From NCBI GenBank assembly GCA_000827325.1, contig KN832870.1:2046001-2110000 (forward strand): a stretch of 64,000 nt of DNA, in the 5' to 3' direction. The stretch comes from Oidiodendron maius Zn (lineage: Eukaryota > Ascomycota > Leotiomycetes > Myxotrichaceae). This document shows, in pieces, positions 16,250 to 25,349 of the stretch (within the stretch, counting starts at the first letter, position 1; each line of letters starts with the position of its first letter). The notes beneath the pieces were generated by a model. The model was not told where the DNA came from. It saw only the letters and a list, made by a program, of their open reading frames with translations, and did no database searches. Both the position numbers and the translations under genes were made by a program.

Positions 16250-17040
16250 ATCTCCTTTTCGTTACACCTCTGCGTTGAATCAACACCTCACATTCATTCC
16301 TTTCATGGTTACACACTGCTAACTCACTCCTGGTCTGGATTTGGTTTAAGTATCCTTACTTGACTCTGGTCTGTGATCTGTCATTTCGTTGCACGTTGAG
16401 CTCTGTCTACTAATCCTCTTTGAGATAATTTACATAGAGGACGGTGCATTTCGTCGCATACCTGAGACTTGTCTAAATGTTCCATTTTGTTATTATTTAG
16501 AGGCTTGGTACATTCCGTTGCATATCTGCATTTGCATCTAAACTTATAGAGGGCCCAAATGTATTTGATTTGATATTTCGATGCAGATCTGCATACTCCT
16601 GCATGCTTCACTCTTACAGGGAAGACCCAATGGGATATTTCATTGCCTACTTCCACATCGTTCTCTAGTGTCTAAAATTTCGTTGCAGATCTACAGATTT
16701 CATTAGGGTTCACCCTCTTTGCTTCCTTCCTGGCCAAACTTCGCTGCATGTCTGCACTTGGCCTCCTAGTCCTAATTTAAATGCCAAGACTTGTATCTCT
16801 TGTTCCGTTGCATGTCTGAATTTCTATTCATATTCATCGCATTCAAACTCTTTTCCCTCTTTATTATTTTGTTGCATATCTAACTCCATTCACCGCTTTC
16901 GTTTTCTGCATTTACATTGCATCTAGCTTATTAATCCTGGGCGCAAATCCCAATACAGATATATAAAAAAGATTATATATTCTCTCGATTGTCTCTAACA
17001 TAAACGTGCCTATTTATGTTGCAGTCTACATTTGGATCTA
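16250..17040. repeat. Diverged tandem array, period about 63 bp
   Basis: A core close to TTTCGTTGCATATCTGCA recurs in one orientation. Anchoring on the C of the TTGCA step, copies sit at 16265, 16392, 16457, 16521, 16584, 16646, 16686, 16747, 16811, 16875, 16920 and 17022. Most spacings are 61-65 bp (65, 64, 63, 62, then 61, 64, 64), and the first is 127, twice that. Sequence between cores is pyrimidine-rich and poorly conserved. It looks like an old, decayed satellite-like array; no open frame spans it. Confidence 0.6.
16907..17029 (-). repeat. Left arm of 123 bp inverted repeat
   Basis: The reverse complement matches 19849-19971 with about 10 mismatches over 123 bases by eye (about 92%). 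Weaker similarity runs on to about 17057. The arm starts about 53 bp past the monooxygenase stop, with weaker similarity from 25 bp, and contains two core-like motifs of the tandem array, so it may be derived from it. Confidence 0.8.
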
Positions 17041-17081
17041 CTCTCAGAAACTCTCAGTCGTCATATAAAGACACCGACTCT

Positions 17082-18789
17082 TCACTCACCACCTACGCTC
17101 TCCAAGTACTCGCGCCACACCTCCTCTATATTATTCCCATAAACCCACTTCAAATTCTCGCCCCCAAACGAACCAACTTTAGCATTTAGGACTTCTTGAA
17201 AACTACGATCAGCGCTGGAGGTTTTCGCTTCTACCATGGCTTTCTTCTGCTGATCGAGATGCTCATACATTCTACGGTAATACGGCGAACGGATACTATC
17301 AAAGATTCGTAATCCATCAGAGACAGGCTTGTCGTTAGAACGGGCGTATGATAGCGACTGCGCGAGGATCCAGGCGTCTTCGAGAGCGAATGCGGCGCCA
17401 GAACCGAAGGCACCTGTATTGGAACATGAGATGGCGAGCTTCGGATTTGGGGAGTGGGAGGAAGATGTATTACCGGAAAGAGGATGACTGGCGTCTCCTA
17501 TCAGTGCAACTTTATCCCATGCAGTCACCGTTTCTAATCTGGGTCCTGCGAAGGCCGAGAATTCCTTCCATAGACCTTCCGGGACTTGGGCCAAGGCCTT
17601 CCGGACCCGGGGATCATAATCCTGTTTCCTTATAAACATCCATCTGCATTTCAAGAAAGTGGATGGGCGAAATACCTTAAAATGAGACTCTACTTTCTCG
17701 TTCGTAGCTGGTATTCCCCAACTGAACCGCTTTTCAGTTGATGTAGAAGGATCAATAACGTTGCGACAGGCGATCTCGAACATGTGCTCGCCAGCAGCAT
17801 TTTCCGATGGATCATCAACGCGGGAGAAGTAAACGTGGCCGCTCGGGCCGTGCCACCATGCAGTTGATGAAGAAATATCCGGGATATGGGAGATAGAGGA
17901 GAGGGGGATGAGAACGCGCCAGATGGTTGTTCCTAGATGCAATATTGAGTAATCTTCCCAGAAATTCTGAAGTGAAGAGGCAGACCAATAAATTTAATGG
18001 CATGCCCGGGGAACGTGTGCTCTCTAACGACCTTGCCTGAGGTTCAGTACCGAAATGGCTATGTAAACAGCGATAACCTACAGAGCGGATGCCATCACCC
18101 CCTACTACGAGATCAGCCGTCGCTGCCGTCCCATCCTCAAATACAAGATAAACGCCGCCTGAATCTAGATCCTCTAAAGAGACCAGACGCTTTTTGAGTT
18201 GGATGATGTCTTTTGGGACCTCTGCTAAAAGAGCCGATTGGAGACGTGTTCTTCGGACTCTTTGTGCGAAATACTTGTGCGGGAGACTCAAATCACTGGC
18301 GGAATAAGAGCGAACTAGCTCTCCTGTCAAGCCATTGCTATTTCCTTATTAGAACACGTCGTCTATGAGGTGCACGAAGCTAAAGGGCCGAAATATGAAT
18401 AATACATGAACCAAGTTTCGGAGCTGAATATGGCAGATAATAGAAGTGAAAATAGAAGGTGTCTAATGCATGTCCTTCGCTTTTCACCTTGAGAATCACC
18501 TAGATTTAACTATCACCCAAAGATGTGAATGAGACAATTGCACAAACCGATGCAGGATCTGTTCCTTTACATGGCCCCTCACACCGTTGGCCGCTCCCAG
18601 CAACTCTAGTGCCTTCCAACAATTAAACCCAATCCGAATGCCTGCCCCAATTTCTCGGAGCTCATGTGCTTGTTCAAATAGAGAAACGCTGACATTGGGG
18701 AGTGAGGAGAGAGCGATGGCAGCCCCGAGTCCGCCAGGTCCGCCACCGATGATGGCAATGCGGAGAGGCGGAGGAAGCGCTGATGGCAT
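17082..18789 (-). CDS. FAD-dependent monooxygenase (salicylate hydroxylase-like)
   Basis: Five exons are inferred: 18548-18789, 18082-18337, 17986-18031, 17474-17932 and 17082-17413, giving 444 residues, normal for class A flavin monooxygenases. Motifs are the dinucleotide fold IAIIGGGPGGLGAAIAL with its acidic strand end (SVSLFEQA), the DG motif DLVVGGDGIRS, and the FAD-ribityl motif KVALIGDASHP followed by GAFGSGAAFALEDA. The 60 nt intron at 17414 splits that last motif exactly. No membrane segment follows, so it should be soluble. Intron 1 is long (210 nt); intron 2 needs an AAG acceptor. The enzyme would use NAD(P)H and O2 to hydroxylate an aromatic or related ring; the substrate cannot be told from sequence. 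It is divergent from the thioredoxin-like gene and enclosed with it by the inverted repeat. A start 22 codons upstream (18855) is possible. Confidence 0.88.
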
Positions 18790-19217
18790 GATGAAGGCGG
18801 CACCAAGCGTAAAAGGAGAAGCAGAAACTGAAGATACAGGAGAATATAAACACACACAGCTTTAGAACCCGAAGCTATTAAGAAAGGTATTCAAGTTGCT
18901 GCAAAGAAGAGAGATATAAGATTGCGTGCTCTCGCTGGCCAAAGACGTGCTGCTGATAGGAGATACGCAACTCAACTGAAGAGTGGCCAAGGAACGCAAA
19001 CACCACAGAACCACAGAAAATAGGAAATATTACATTGCATCCCGCACGCGCGATGTGGTGCCGGATGGAGCAGCAAGTACCTTCCGCATCGATCCAACTA
19101 GAAATATTTTTGCTTGGTAGAACTTTCGCCGCCGACCCACTCCTCTCTATAACTTTCTTTAGCCCACGCCGGAAATTCTCACTCACCTCTTCACCGAGTC
19201 ATCCTTGAGCATCAGAC
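18790..19217. promoter_or_regulatory. Divergent promoter, monooxygenase and thioredoxin-like genes
   Basis: This 428 bp stretch separates divergent starts. It holds both promoters. No strong motif or other gene was seen. Confidence 0.4.
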
Positions 19218-19747
19218 ATGCCTCTCCAAGAGACTTCCGAATCGCTCGAGGCTATCGCGCGGGCCCTCAAATCTGGGGCCTCAGCTTCGCAACCATCGTT
19301 TCTCGTCGTGTACGCCTCGAAGACCAACGGACGGTCCTGGTGTGGCGATTGCAGAGCAGCCGAGCCTCAGGTTGAAAAGGTCTTCGCTTCAGTGCCGCAG
19401 ACGGTGCGGGTGGCGTACGCGGGCCAACAGGGAGAGTGAGTTTTGCCGACGATGTCTTGCATTTTGCCTATCTCTTTTACTTTTTCTGGTTGCTGCTAGA
19501 CAGTTGCCAGGTATCTTTGTGCTGACTGCGGGGTAGATGGAGGGACCCCTCCAATGGTTTCCGCCAGGATCCTTTCCAGGTCACGAATCTGCCGACTATC
19601 ATCAAGGTCACAGCAGACGGGGTGAGTACATGTGATTATCTCCTGGTCGCAATACGAAAGGCTAATGGTGGAACTCAGGAATGGACTCGTCTGGTGGAGG
19701 CTGACGTGAACGATCAGGAGAAGTTGGCGGCGTTTGTAGAAAGCTGA
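19218..19747 (+). CDS. TXNDC17-like thioredoxin-fold protein
   Basis: Exons are inferred at 19218-19435, 19537-19621 and 19679-19747, giving 123 residues, the same length as human TXNDC17 (TRP14). The active site is WCGDC (in GRSWCGDCRAAEP), a variant of the family's WCPDC; the second residue pair differs from classical thioredoxin WCGPC. The cis-Pro region appears as NLPTIIKV and the C-terminal helix as NDQEKLAAFVES. Human TRP14 reduces small disulfides such as cystine with thioredoxin reductase; the same is inferred here. It is cytosolic, with no signal peptide. It starts 428 bp from the divergent monooxygenase, and the right arm of the inverted repeat begins about 100 bp past its stop. Confidence 0.85.
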
Positions 19748-20062
19748 GCAACAGAGCCATGCGCCTTGCCGATGCTCTAAGAACACCCGAGGTTCGAAAA
19801 TATTACTTGCACCGATTGTAACCAAGAGTTCCTGAGTGGCTCCAAATAGTAGACTGCAACATAAATAGGCACGTTTAGGTTAAAGACTATTGAGAGAATG
19901 TATAATCCTTTTTATATATCTGTATGGGGACTTGCGCCCAGGATTAAGAAGCTAGATCCAATGTAAATGCAACTCCCTTGACCACTAAAAGAAATAATCG
20001 ACCACCAACCACTCTCTCCAAACTCCAGCAATGCACAGTCTGAAAATCTAGAATCTTCAATC
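19748..20062. other. Convergent gap holding the right repeat arm
   Basis: This 315 bp gap lies between convergent genes. The central part is the 123 bp right arm at 19849-19971. Nothing else was seen. Confidence 0.5.
19849..19971 (+). repeat. Right arm of 123 bp inverted repeat
   Basis: This is the inverted partner of 16907-17029. It begins GTAGACTGCAACATAAATAG, runs through an AT-rich centre, and ends near ATGTAAATGCAA. Similarity extends weakly leftward to about 19828. Neither arm has clear target-site duplications or its own terminal inverted repeats. Confidence 0.8.
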
Positions 20063-20722
20063 TTAGGAAGCCCAGTGGACTCTCTTCTTCGGCTTCGCTT
20101 TTTCCGTCTCCGAATGAGTCGGCGCACTCATAGACAACTCTACTTTCTTCTTTACCTCGACTTCCCTTTTCCCTTCCTCTTCGCACTCCTTTTCCTCCAT
20201 TATGCTCCCTAGTTCAGGGCTAGGTACTCTCCACGAATGCGGTCGTCTCGCGGAGAGACTCCTAGTCTGGCCTCTTCCCTTCCCGTTTCGTGACGGAGGA
20301 GTAAGTCGCACAGTTGGTCGGCCACGGCTTGATCTCAGCTGCTGCGGGAGCGAGATCCCGAGACCCGTCAGCCCGTCGGGTCTCTGAGCCGCGCGGGACT
20401 CGCGACCATCGCTGGTGAAGTCCTTGAGTGTGAAGGGCATGGCAAGGACGAATTCGTCGTCATCGTCGTCATCGTCATCGTCTTCAAGAGGGAGAACCGA
20501 GCGCTGGAGAGAGGAGGGAGACACCTCTCGCACTTGAGTGGGTTTGGTGGCCGACTCGATGCCTGCTGAGAGATCCTCCTCGTCGTCCAGCTCGTCGGCG
20601 ACGGAGAGAAAGTAGGAGAATGGGTCCTGATCGATAGGGCTGATTTCATCCGCGTCTTCATCGTTGATACGCAAGATGGTTGGGGGCCATGAGTCGCGGC
20701 GTTGGAGCTCGTTAAACGGCAT
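20063..20722 (-). CDS. Acidic disordered protein of unknown function
   Basis: A single exon encodes 219 residues starting MPFNELQRRDSWPP. It is not recognised. The protein is low-complexity: an acidic N-terminal half with ADELDDEEDL and a run of nine Asp encoded by GAC/GAT repeats (about 20454-20482), a central basic stretch (RNGKGRGQTR), and a tail ending KPKKRVHWAS. The KRVHW-type ending recurs in fungal regulatory proteins, which is only suggestive. The frame could extend upstream to 279 residues, but the extra part lacks coding character. It is convergent with the thioredoxin-like gene. Function is unknown. Confidence 0.6.
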   Translation of the reverse strand: MPFNELQRRDSWPPTILRINDEDADEISPIDQDPFSYFLSVADELDDEEDLSAGIESATKPTQVREVSPSSLQRSVLPLEDDDDDDDDDEFVLAMPFTLKDFTSDGRESRAAQRPDGLTGLGISLPQQLRSSRGRPTVRLTPPSRNGKGRGQTRSLSARRPHSWRVPSPELGSIMEEKECEEEGKREVEVKKKVELSMSAPTHSETEKAKPKKRVHWAS

Positions 20723-22041
20723 GGCGGCGATGGGATAGCCTGGATTGGAGTGGGGAAACGTTAACGAGTGTGGGGTTGAGGCCCGGCTCACGGCCGGTCT
20801 ATGTATTGTGAGATATGTGGGTGAAAGGGGCTGGTAACTAAATAGTAGGATGATATGTCCAGGAATGTAGATCCCACGGGTCAGGAATGGTGGGATGTAC
20901 ACGCTGAGGAGATCACGAAAAAGACTGAGAGGGGGACGTGTGATTCCTTATATATATTCCAGTCACGCAGGAGCCTTGATAGAGGCTACAGTAACGGTGT
21001 GCATTGCGCCTTGCGCCCTGTCATCTGGTGCGTAGAGGCGGATGAATCACCGGCCTGAGACCCCCCACGCAACCCGAGGCGCGGAAACGGTAAGAGCGGA
21101 CTGAGAAAGTGCTGTGAATAGAGCCAAAAGGACAGAAAACAAGAGAATAACATGGAATATTATACGAGAAAGTGTGCCTGCAGGTGGCGGATATGCCATA
21201 ATCGCCGTGAAACATGGCATTCTGCTGATGTTCACCAACCATCACGTTGATGGTTGAGAGGGGCTGGCTGCAGCCTATCTTGGGGACGGGAACCAGGACA
21301 CATCAGCCGCATCGGGGGGGTGACTGGGCGCCGTGTTCACCGGAAGGGCCGGATCCGCTCCCGCCATTGGGAGGGTGATCACTCTCTGCGGCTGTGGGTG
21401 TCAGATGTGTGATGGAAATGTGATGGTGGAGGTGATGAGGGAAAGTACTCGTAAGGTAATACGAATATGGAGGGCATGTGAGAGCCCGGAAGGGGTGGTC
21501 ACGTGAAGCTGGTAGCTTATGCCTTAGGTATAGGGTGTTAACGCCTGATTATCGTCTGATTATCGTCATCTCGAAGTATCTTCCGCCGCCATTCAATCAC
21601 TAATAGATATTGCGATATAGGCCGCACTTTATCTGGGATCGGCGTGTCTGGAGAAGCGTGGGTGTAGAAGGATCGACACGTAGGCCAGACATGGCCACAG
21701 TAGGAAGTACAAGAGAGGGCCAGGCACAGAATGTAGAGCAGGGAGGGCAAGCAAGTCAGAAGCAGGACTGCTCTATCTGCCCACAACACCAAGAGAGCTC
21801 CCTATTCCGGCAGTTTCGCACCTGAACCTTTGTAGGGGAGGAATAAGGCTAGATATAATAGTACTTCGTACTCCTAACCTCTACACCTAACCTCCAGTAA
21901 TGACTCCTAATTATGCTGACTAAACCTTCCCCTCGAACAGCCTGCGAAGCGAGCTGATTTTCCTCCCTGACCTTGTTTGGTGGTAGCTATAAATTACTTT
22001 CAAAGATCCTTCAAGAGCATCCTATATCCCTCCTCCTCATT
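20723..22041. other. Divergent intergenic region, no gene seen
   Basis: About 1.3 kb separates divergent starts. Frames of 60-85 codons on both strands have no recognisable content. A CACGTG site lies at about 21500. It is likely regulatory for both neighbours. Confidence 0.4.
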
Positions 22042-23016
22042 ATGACTCGCAAAAAGCCCATCAAGAAAGCCAACGCCAGTGAGAATTGCGATGTGACTCT
22101 ACGCAAGGCGCACTGCCCACACGGGATCCAATTTCGCGTCCTCACCCATAACATCCGTTATGCAACGGAAACGCCCTTCAAGGGTGAGGAAAGGTGGCCA
22201 ATTCGTTATCCATTGCTCTGTGCAGAGCTTCTCTTCCACTCAAATCATCCTGCAACCTTCCTATGTCTTCAAGAAGTCCTCCATTCGCAGCTGTCTAGCA
22301 TCATGCATTCCTTGAATGAGGCACGTGAGCAGTGGGCTTACATTGGGGTTGGCCGAGACGACGGCAAAGAAGCTGGAGAATACTCGCCAATTCTTTATCG
22401 TCCCCAGGTGTGGAAGCTGAAACGGTGGAACAGTTGCTGGTTGAGTCCAACTCCCCGAACTCCATCAAAGGGGTGGGATGCTGCCAGCACAAGAATTGCA
22501 ACCATTGGCCAGTTTGAGCATTCTGAAACCGGACAGACAGTTATTGTTACTACAACACACTTCGATGATCAGGGGACAGAATCTCGAAAACGGAGCGCAA
22601 AGCTTCTCCTAGAAGTCCTCCAGATAGAAACAAGCTTAAGCGGCGCATCCGCAACCATTCTTGCAGGTGACTTTAATAGTCCTCCTGATGATGATGCTTA
22701 TAAAGTTTTGACCGCTCCAGAATCGATGATGATGGATGTTGCAGATGTAATTCCTGCAGAAAAGCGTTATGGGAATGAGATGACATTTACTGGCTTTTCG
22801 GATGAGTCGACGCCCAGCCGGATCGACTTCATCTTTGCAAGAAAGAGGGATAGCATCAAATATGAGACGTATGCGGTTCTAGCAAACCGCTTTGACGATG
22901 GGGTCTTCATTTCAGACCATCGTGCTTGCATCGCGGATTTCCGGTTACTGCCGGATGACCGGTGTCCTGACGAGTGCAGAGTCGCCACTGTAATAAAAGA
23001 TCAGAGGAAAATGTAA
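22042..23016 (+). CDS. Endonuclease/exonuclease/phosphatase family protein
   Basis: A single exon encodes 324 residues starting MTRKKPIKK; an upstream alternative at about 21973 adds 23 residues. Family landmarks occur in order: metal-binding Asn in LTHNIRYA, Glu in FLCLQEVL, the His motif TTHFDDQG, the catalytic Asp/Asn pair AGDFNSPPDD, RIDFIFA, and the terminal SDHRA. All catalytic residues of the Mg-dependent fold are present, so it should be active. There is no signal peptide or membrane anchor. The nearest characterised relatives act on phosphodiesters in nucleic acids, sphingomyelin or inositol phosphates; the substrate here is unknown. It is encoded just upstream of and on the same strand as the Zn2Cys6 gene. 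Confidence 0.88.
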   Translation: MTRKKPIKKANASENCDVTLRKAHCPHGIQFRVLTHNIRYATETPFKGEERWPIRYPLLCAELLFHSNHPATFLCLQEVLHSQLSSIMHSLNEAREQWAYIGVGRDDGKEAGEYSPILYRPQVWKLKRWNSCWLSPTPRTPSKGWDAASTRIATIGQFEHSETGQTVIVTTTHFDDQGTESRKRSAKLLLEVLQIETSLSGASATILAGDFNSPPDDDAYKVLTAPESMMMDVADVIPAEKRYGNEMTFTGFSDESTPSRIDFIFARKRDSIKYETYAVLANRFDDGVFISDHRACIADFRLLPDDRCPDECRVATVIKDQRKM

Positions 23017-23254
23017 TTTGTATTCCTCAACGGCACTTATTTCATGCAGAGCGATGTCTTCAATCCATTGGCTTTGCGCGAGTTACCCACTCGTCGGCAA
23101 GGTCGGATATCCGCGACCAATCATTGCACTGCACCGGATATACAATCTAAAGGCGGGATGGTACGAAATATATATCAACCCTCTATATCCACAGCTCGAG
23201 GTCAGATTCGGACTCCGTCTGGTAGGCACTTTTCAGTCGCACGACTCAATAAGT

Positions 23255-25349
23255 ATGTCAGAGACCGGTACACAGCCTGCGCCCAAACTGCGAAATGCCC
23301 GAGCGTGTGAAGCGTGCCGTGCCTGCAAGAGCCGATGCCTGAGGAGTAGCGAGAGTGACATATGCTCGAGATGCCTGGCAACGGGATCGCAGTGTATTGT
23401 CAGGTCGAAAGCCCGACCTATGAGAGTTCGGAATACGTAAGCCAAGTGCGTCGTGAATGTAGAGCTTCGAATTGACCCTTCTTCTAGGCGGTATGCGTCC
23501 AATACCTTATCGAGAAATACCGTGCTGCCAGAGAAGGGATCGGAATTCTCTCTCGACCTTCCCCCAGTCATTCCCCCTGACTCGGAGAAGGTCGTGAACG
23601 AACTGCACGAGCATCACAAGCGTGTACTAGGGGAAGACGTCGAAGTTGCCGAGTCTCAAGCGTTAAGTGAATCTCACATTGAAGTAATTGAGCCACGGAA
23701 ACTCGATCTTTGCGAAGCCGAAAGACTACTTTTGGCATTTCGGCATAAGTCACCATTCTTCCCATTCGTTATCATCCCAGATGATGCCACCGTCTCATCG
23801 TTGTCTCGAACCTCGCCATTCTTGCTGCTTGCCGTCCTCACTGTTGCTTCCGGCATGGACACGCCGCTTAATTTCCAGATGGACCAGGAATTTAGACGTA
23901 TTCTGAGTGCCAAAGTAGTTGTTGACGGGCAAAAGAGCCTGGATTTCCTGCAGGGCATACTGATATATATTGCCTGGTAAGCATAACATCAACTGCAGGA
24001 TTCTGCTTATCTCATTTACTTTTTTATTCATTTATTCAGGTATCCAATTCATTTAAGACCGAAGAATAGTCAGGCTTTTATGTACATGGGTTTAGCAATC
24101 AGTCTCATTGTCGACATTGGTCTCGATAAGGAGTCGCCAAATGAGAATAGCTTCCATTCATTTAGTAGCGAAGGACTTGTGGAAGGCGGTGTCTTCACAG
24201 CCGCTGCTAAAAGTGCATACCTAGGCTGTTATTACCTCTCCGCTTCGTGAGTATTACCGCTTGGTTGTACGTCCTCAACCATACCGATAAATCTAACCTC
24301 GAAACCACTAGTCTATCAATGGGATTCCAAAAACCAAACAACTTACAATATCGAAACCTTATGGATAGTCACGGTGCATCTCTGCTCGAGAGTGATTGCC
24401 CAGATGAGATCTATGCCCTTGTAAAACTGCTGCATCTCATCGAGCGAATAGCTGGAATGCAAAGAATGAATTCATCGGGTTTATTCGACTTGGCAAACGA
24501 TATGAATATTCAAATGTTCATGAACGGGCTTCAGGAATGGAGAGCAGCAACGCCTGCCGAGATCAGGAATTTGCGTACGTTACCACTCATAATATCGAAA
24601 GCAAAATCATAACCCGCTCATATTCTCTAGCACATGTAGCGCTTGCGGACCACTTCGCCAATATCACCGTCTTCAGCCACGAACTTGGCTTCCTCCGACG
24701 ACACTACCCCGTTAGACCTAGCCTCACCTCGACACAAACACATCAAACAAGTTGCCTTGCCGCCTGCAAGACCTTCTTCGAAACCTTGCTCTCCATTCCT
24801 GAGGACCTCTACCCACACTTCTCTGCCGTGCAGTACGCCATGATAATCCAAGCCATTCTCGTCCTCTCCCGCCTGACATTTCTTATCGCTGCGACCATGA
24901 ACTGGGACTCTAGCACCACTCGCTCGAACATCCCTATGGTGATGTACTTAGACGCACTATGCTACCGCTTTCATGCCCTATCTCCGACGCAAGCCTCAGG
25001 GGGGGATATCCCGAAACATTCAGACGCCCTGTACATTTTAGCCGTGATCTTAAGGAGCGTTAAAAGATCGTATACCCGTCGAGTCGATGGCATTCAGCCT
25101 ACGACATTCCTCGTGGACCCAAGTCTCGCTAGAGGGCCTCATTGTCCAATGAAAGACCGTGGTTTGAGCAATTATTTTGATCACGAACTGGACTCGGCGT
25201 ATGGAGGGGATCTAAGTGGAGGCAGCGTAGGCAGCGTAGGCAGCGTAGGCAACACGGGTGCGCCTCTTGGTCCATTTAGCGCTACGTATACGCCGCTCTA
25301 CCATGACTTATGGGCCACAATGACTTGTTCTTGGGCACAAGAATTTTAA
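23255..25349 (+). CDS. Zn2Cys6 fungal transcription factor
   Basis: Five exons are inferred: 23255-23436, 23488-23976, 24040-24246, 24312-24574 and 24631-25349, giving 619 residues. The N-terminal binuclear zinc cluster has the exact spacing CX2CX6CX8CX2CX6C, with an extra Cys inside the first loop (ACEACRACKSRC...ICSRCLATGSQC). The first intron falls soon after the cluster, a common position. The middle region resembles fungal_trans-type regulators (LLLAVLTVASG, KSAYLGCYYLSAS joined to LSMGFQKPNNLQYR). Near the C-terminus three copies of the 9 nt unit GGCAGCGTA (25221-25247) give SVGSVGSVG. It is predicted nuclear, binding CGG-type half sites. Its targets are unknown; the EEP gene 238 bp upstream is a possible one only by proximity. 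Confidence 0.9.

Larger units (their letters stand above)
15856..17081. other. Convergent gap holding a diverged tandem array
   Basis: About 1.2 kb lies between the 3' ends of RIO1 (+) and the monooxygenase gene (-). No gene was found. It carries the cryptic tandem repeat (about 16250-17040) and the left arm of the inverted repeat (16907-17029), both listed separately. Confidence 0.6.
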
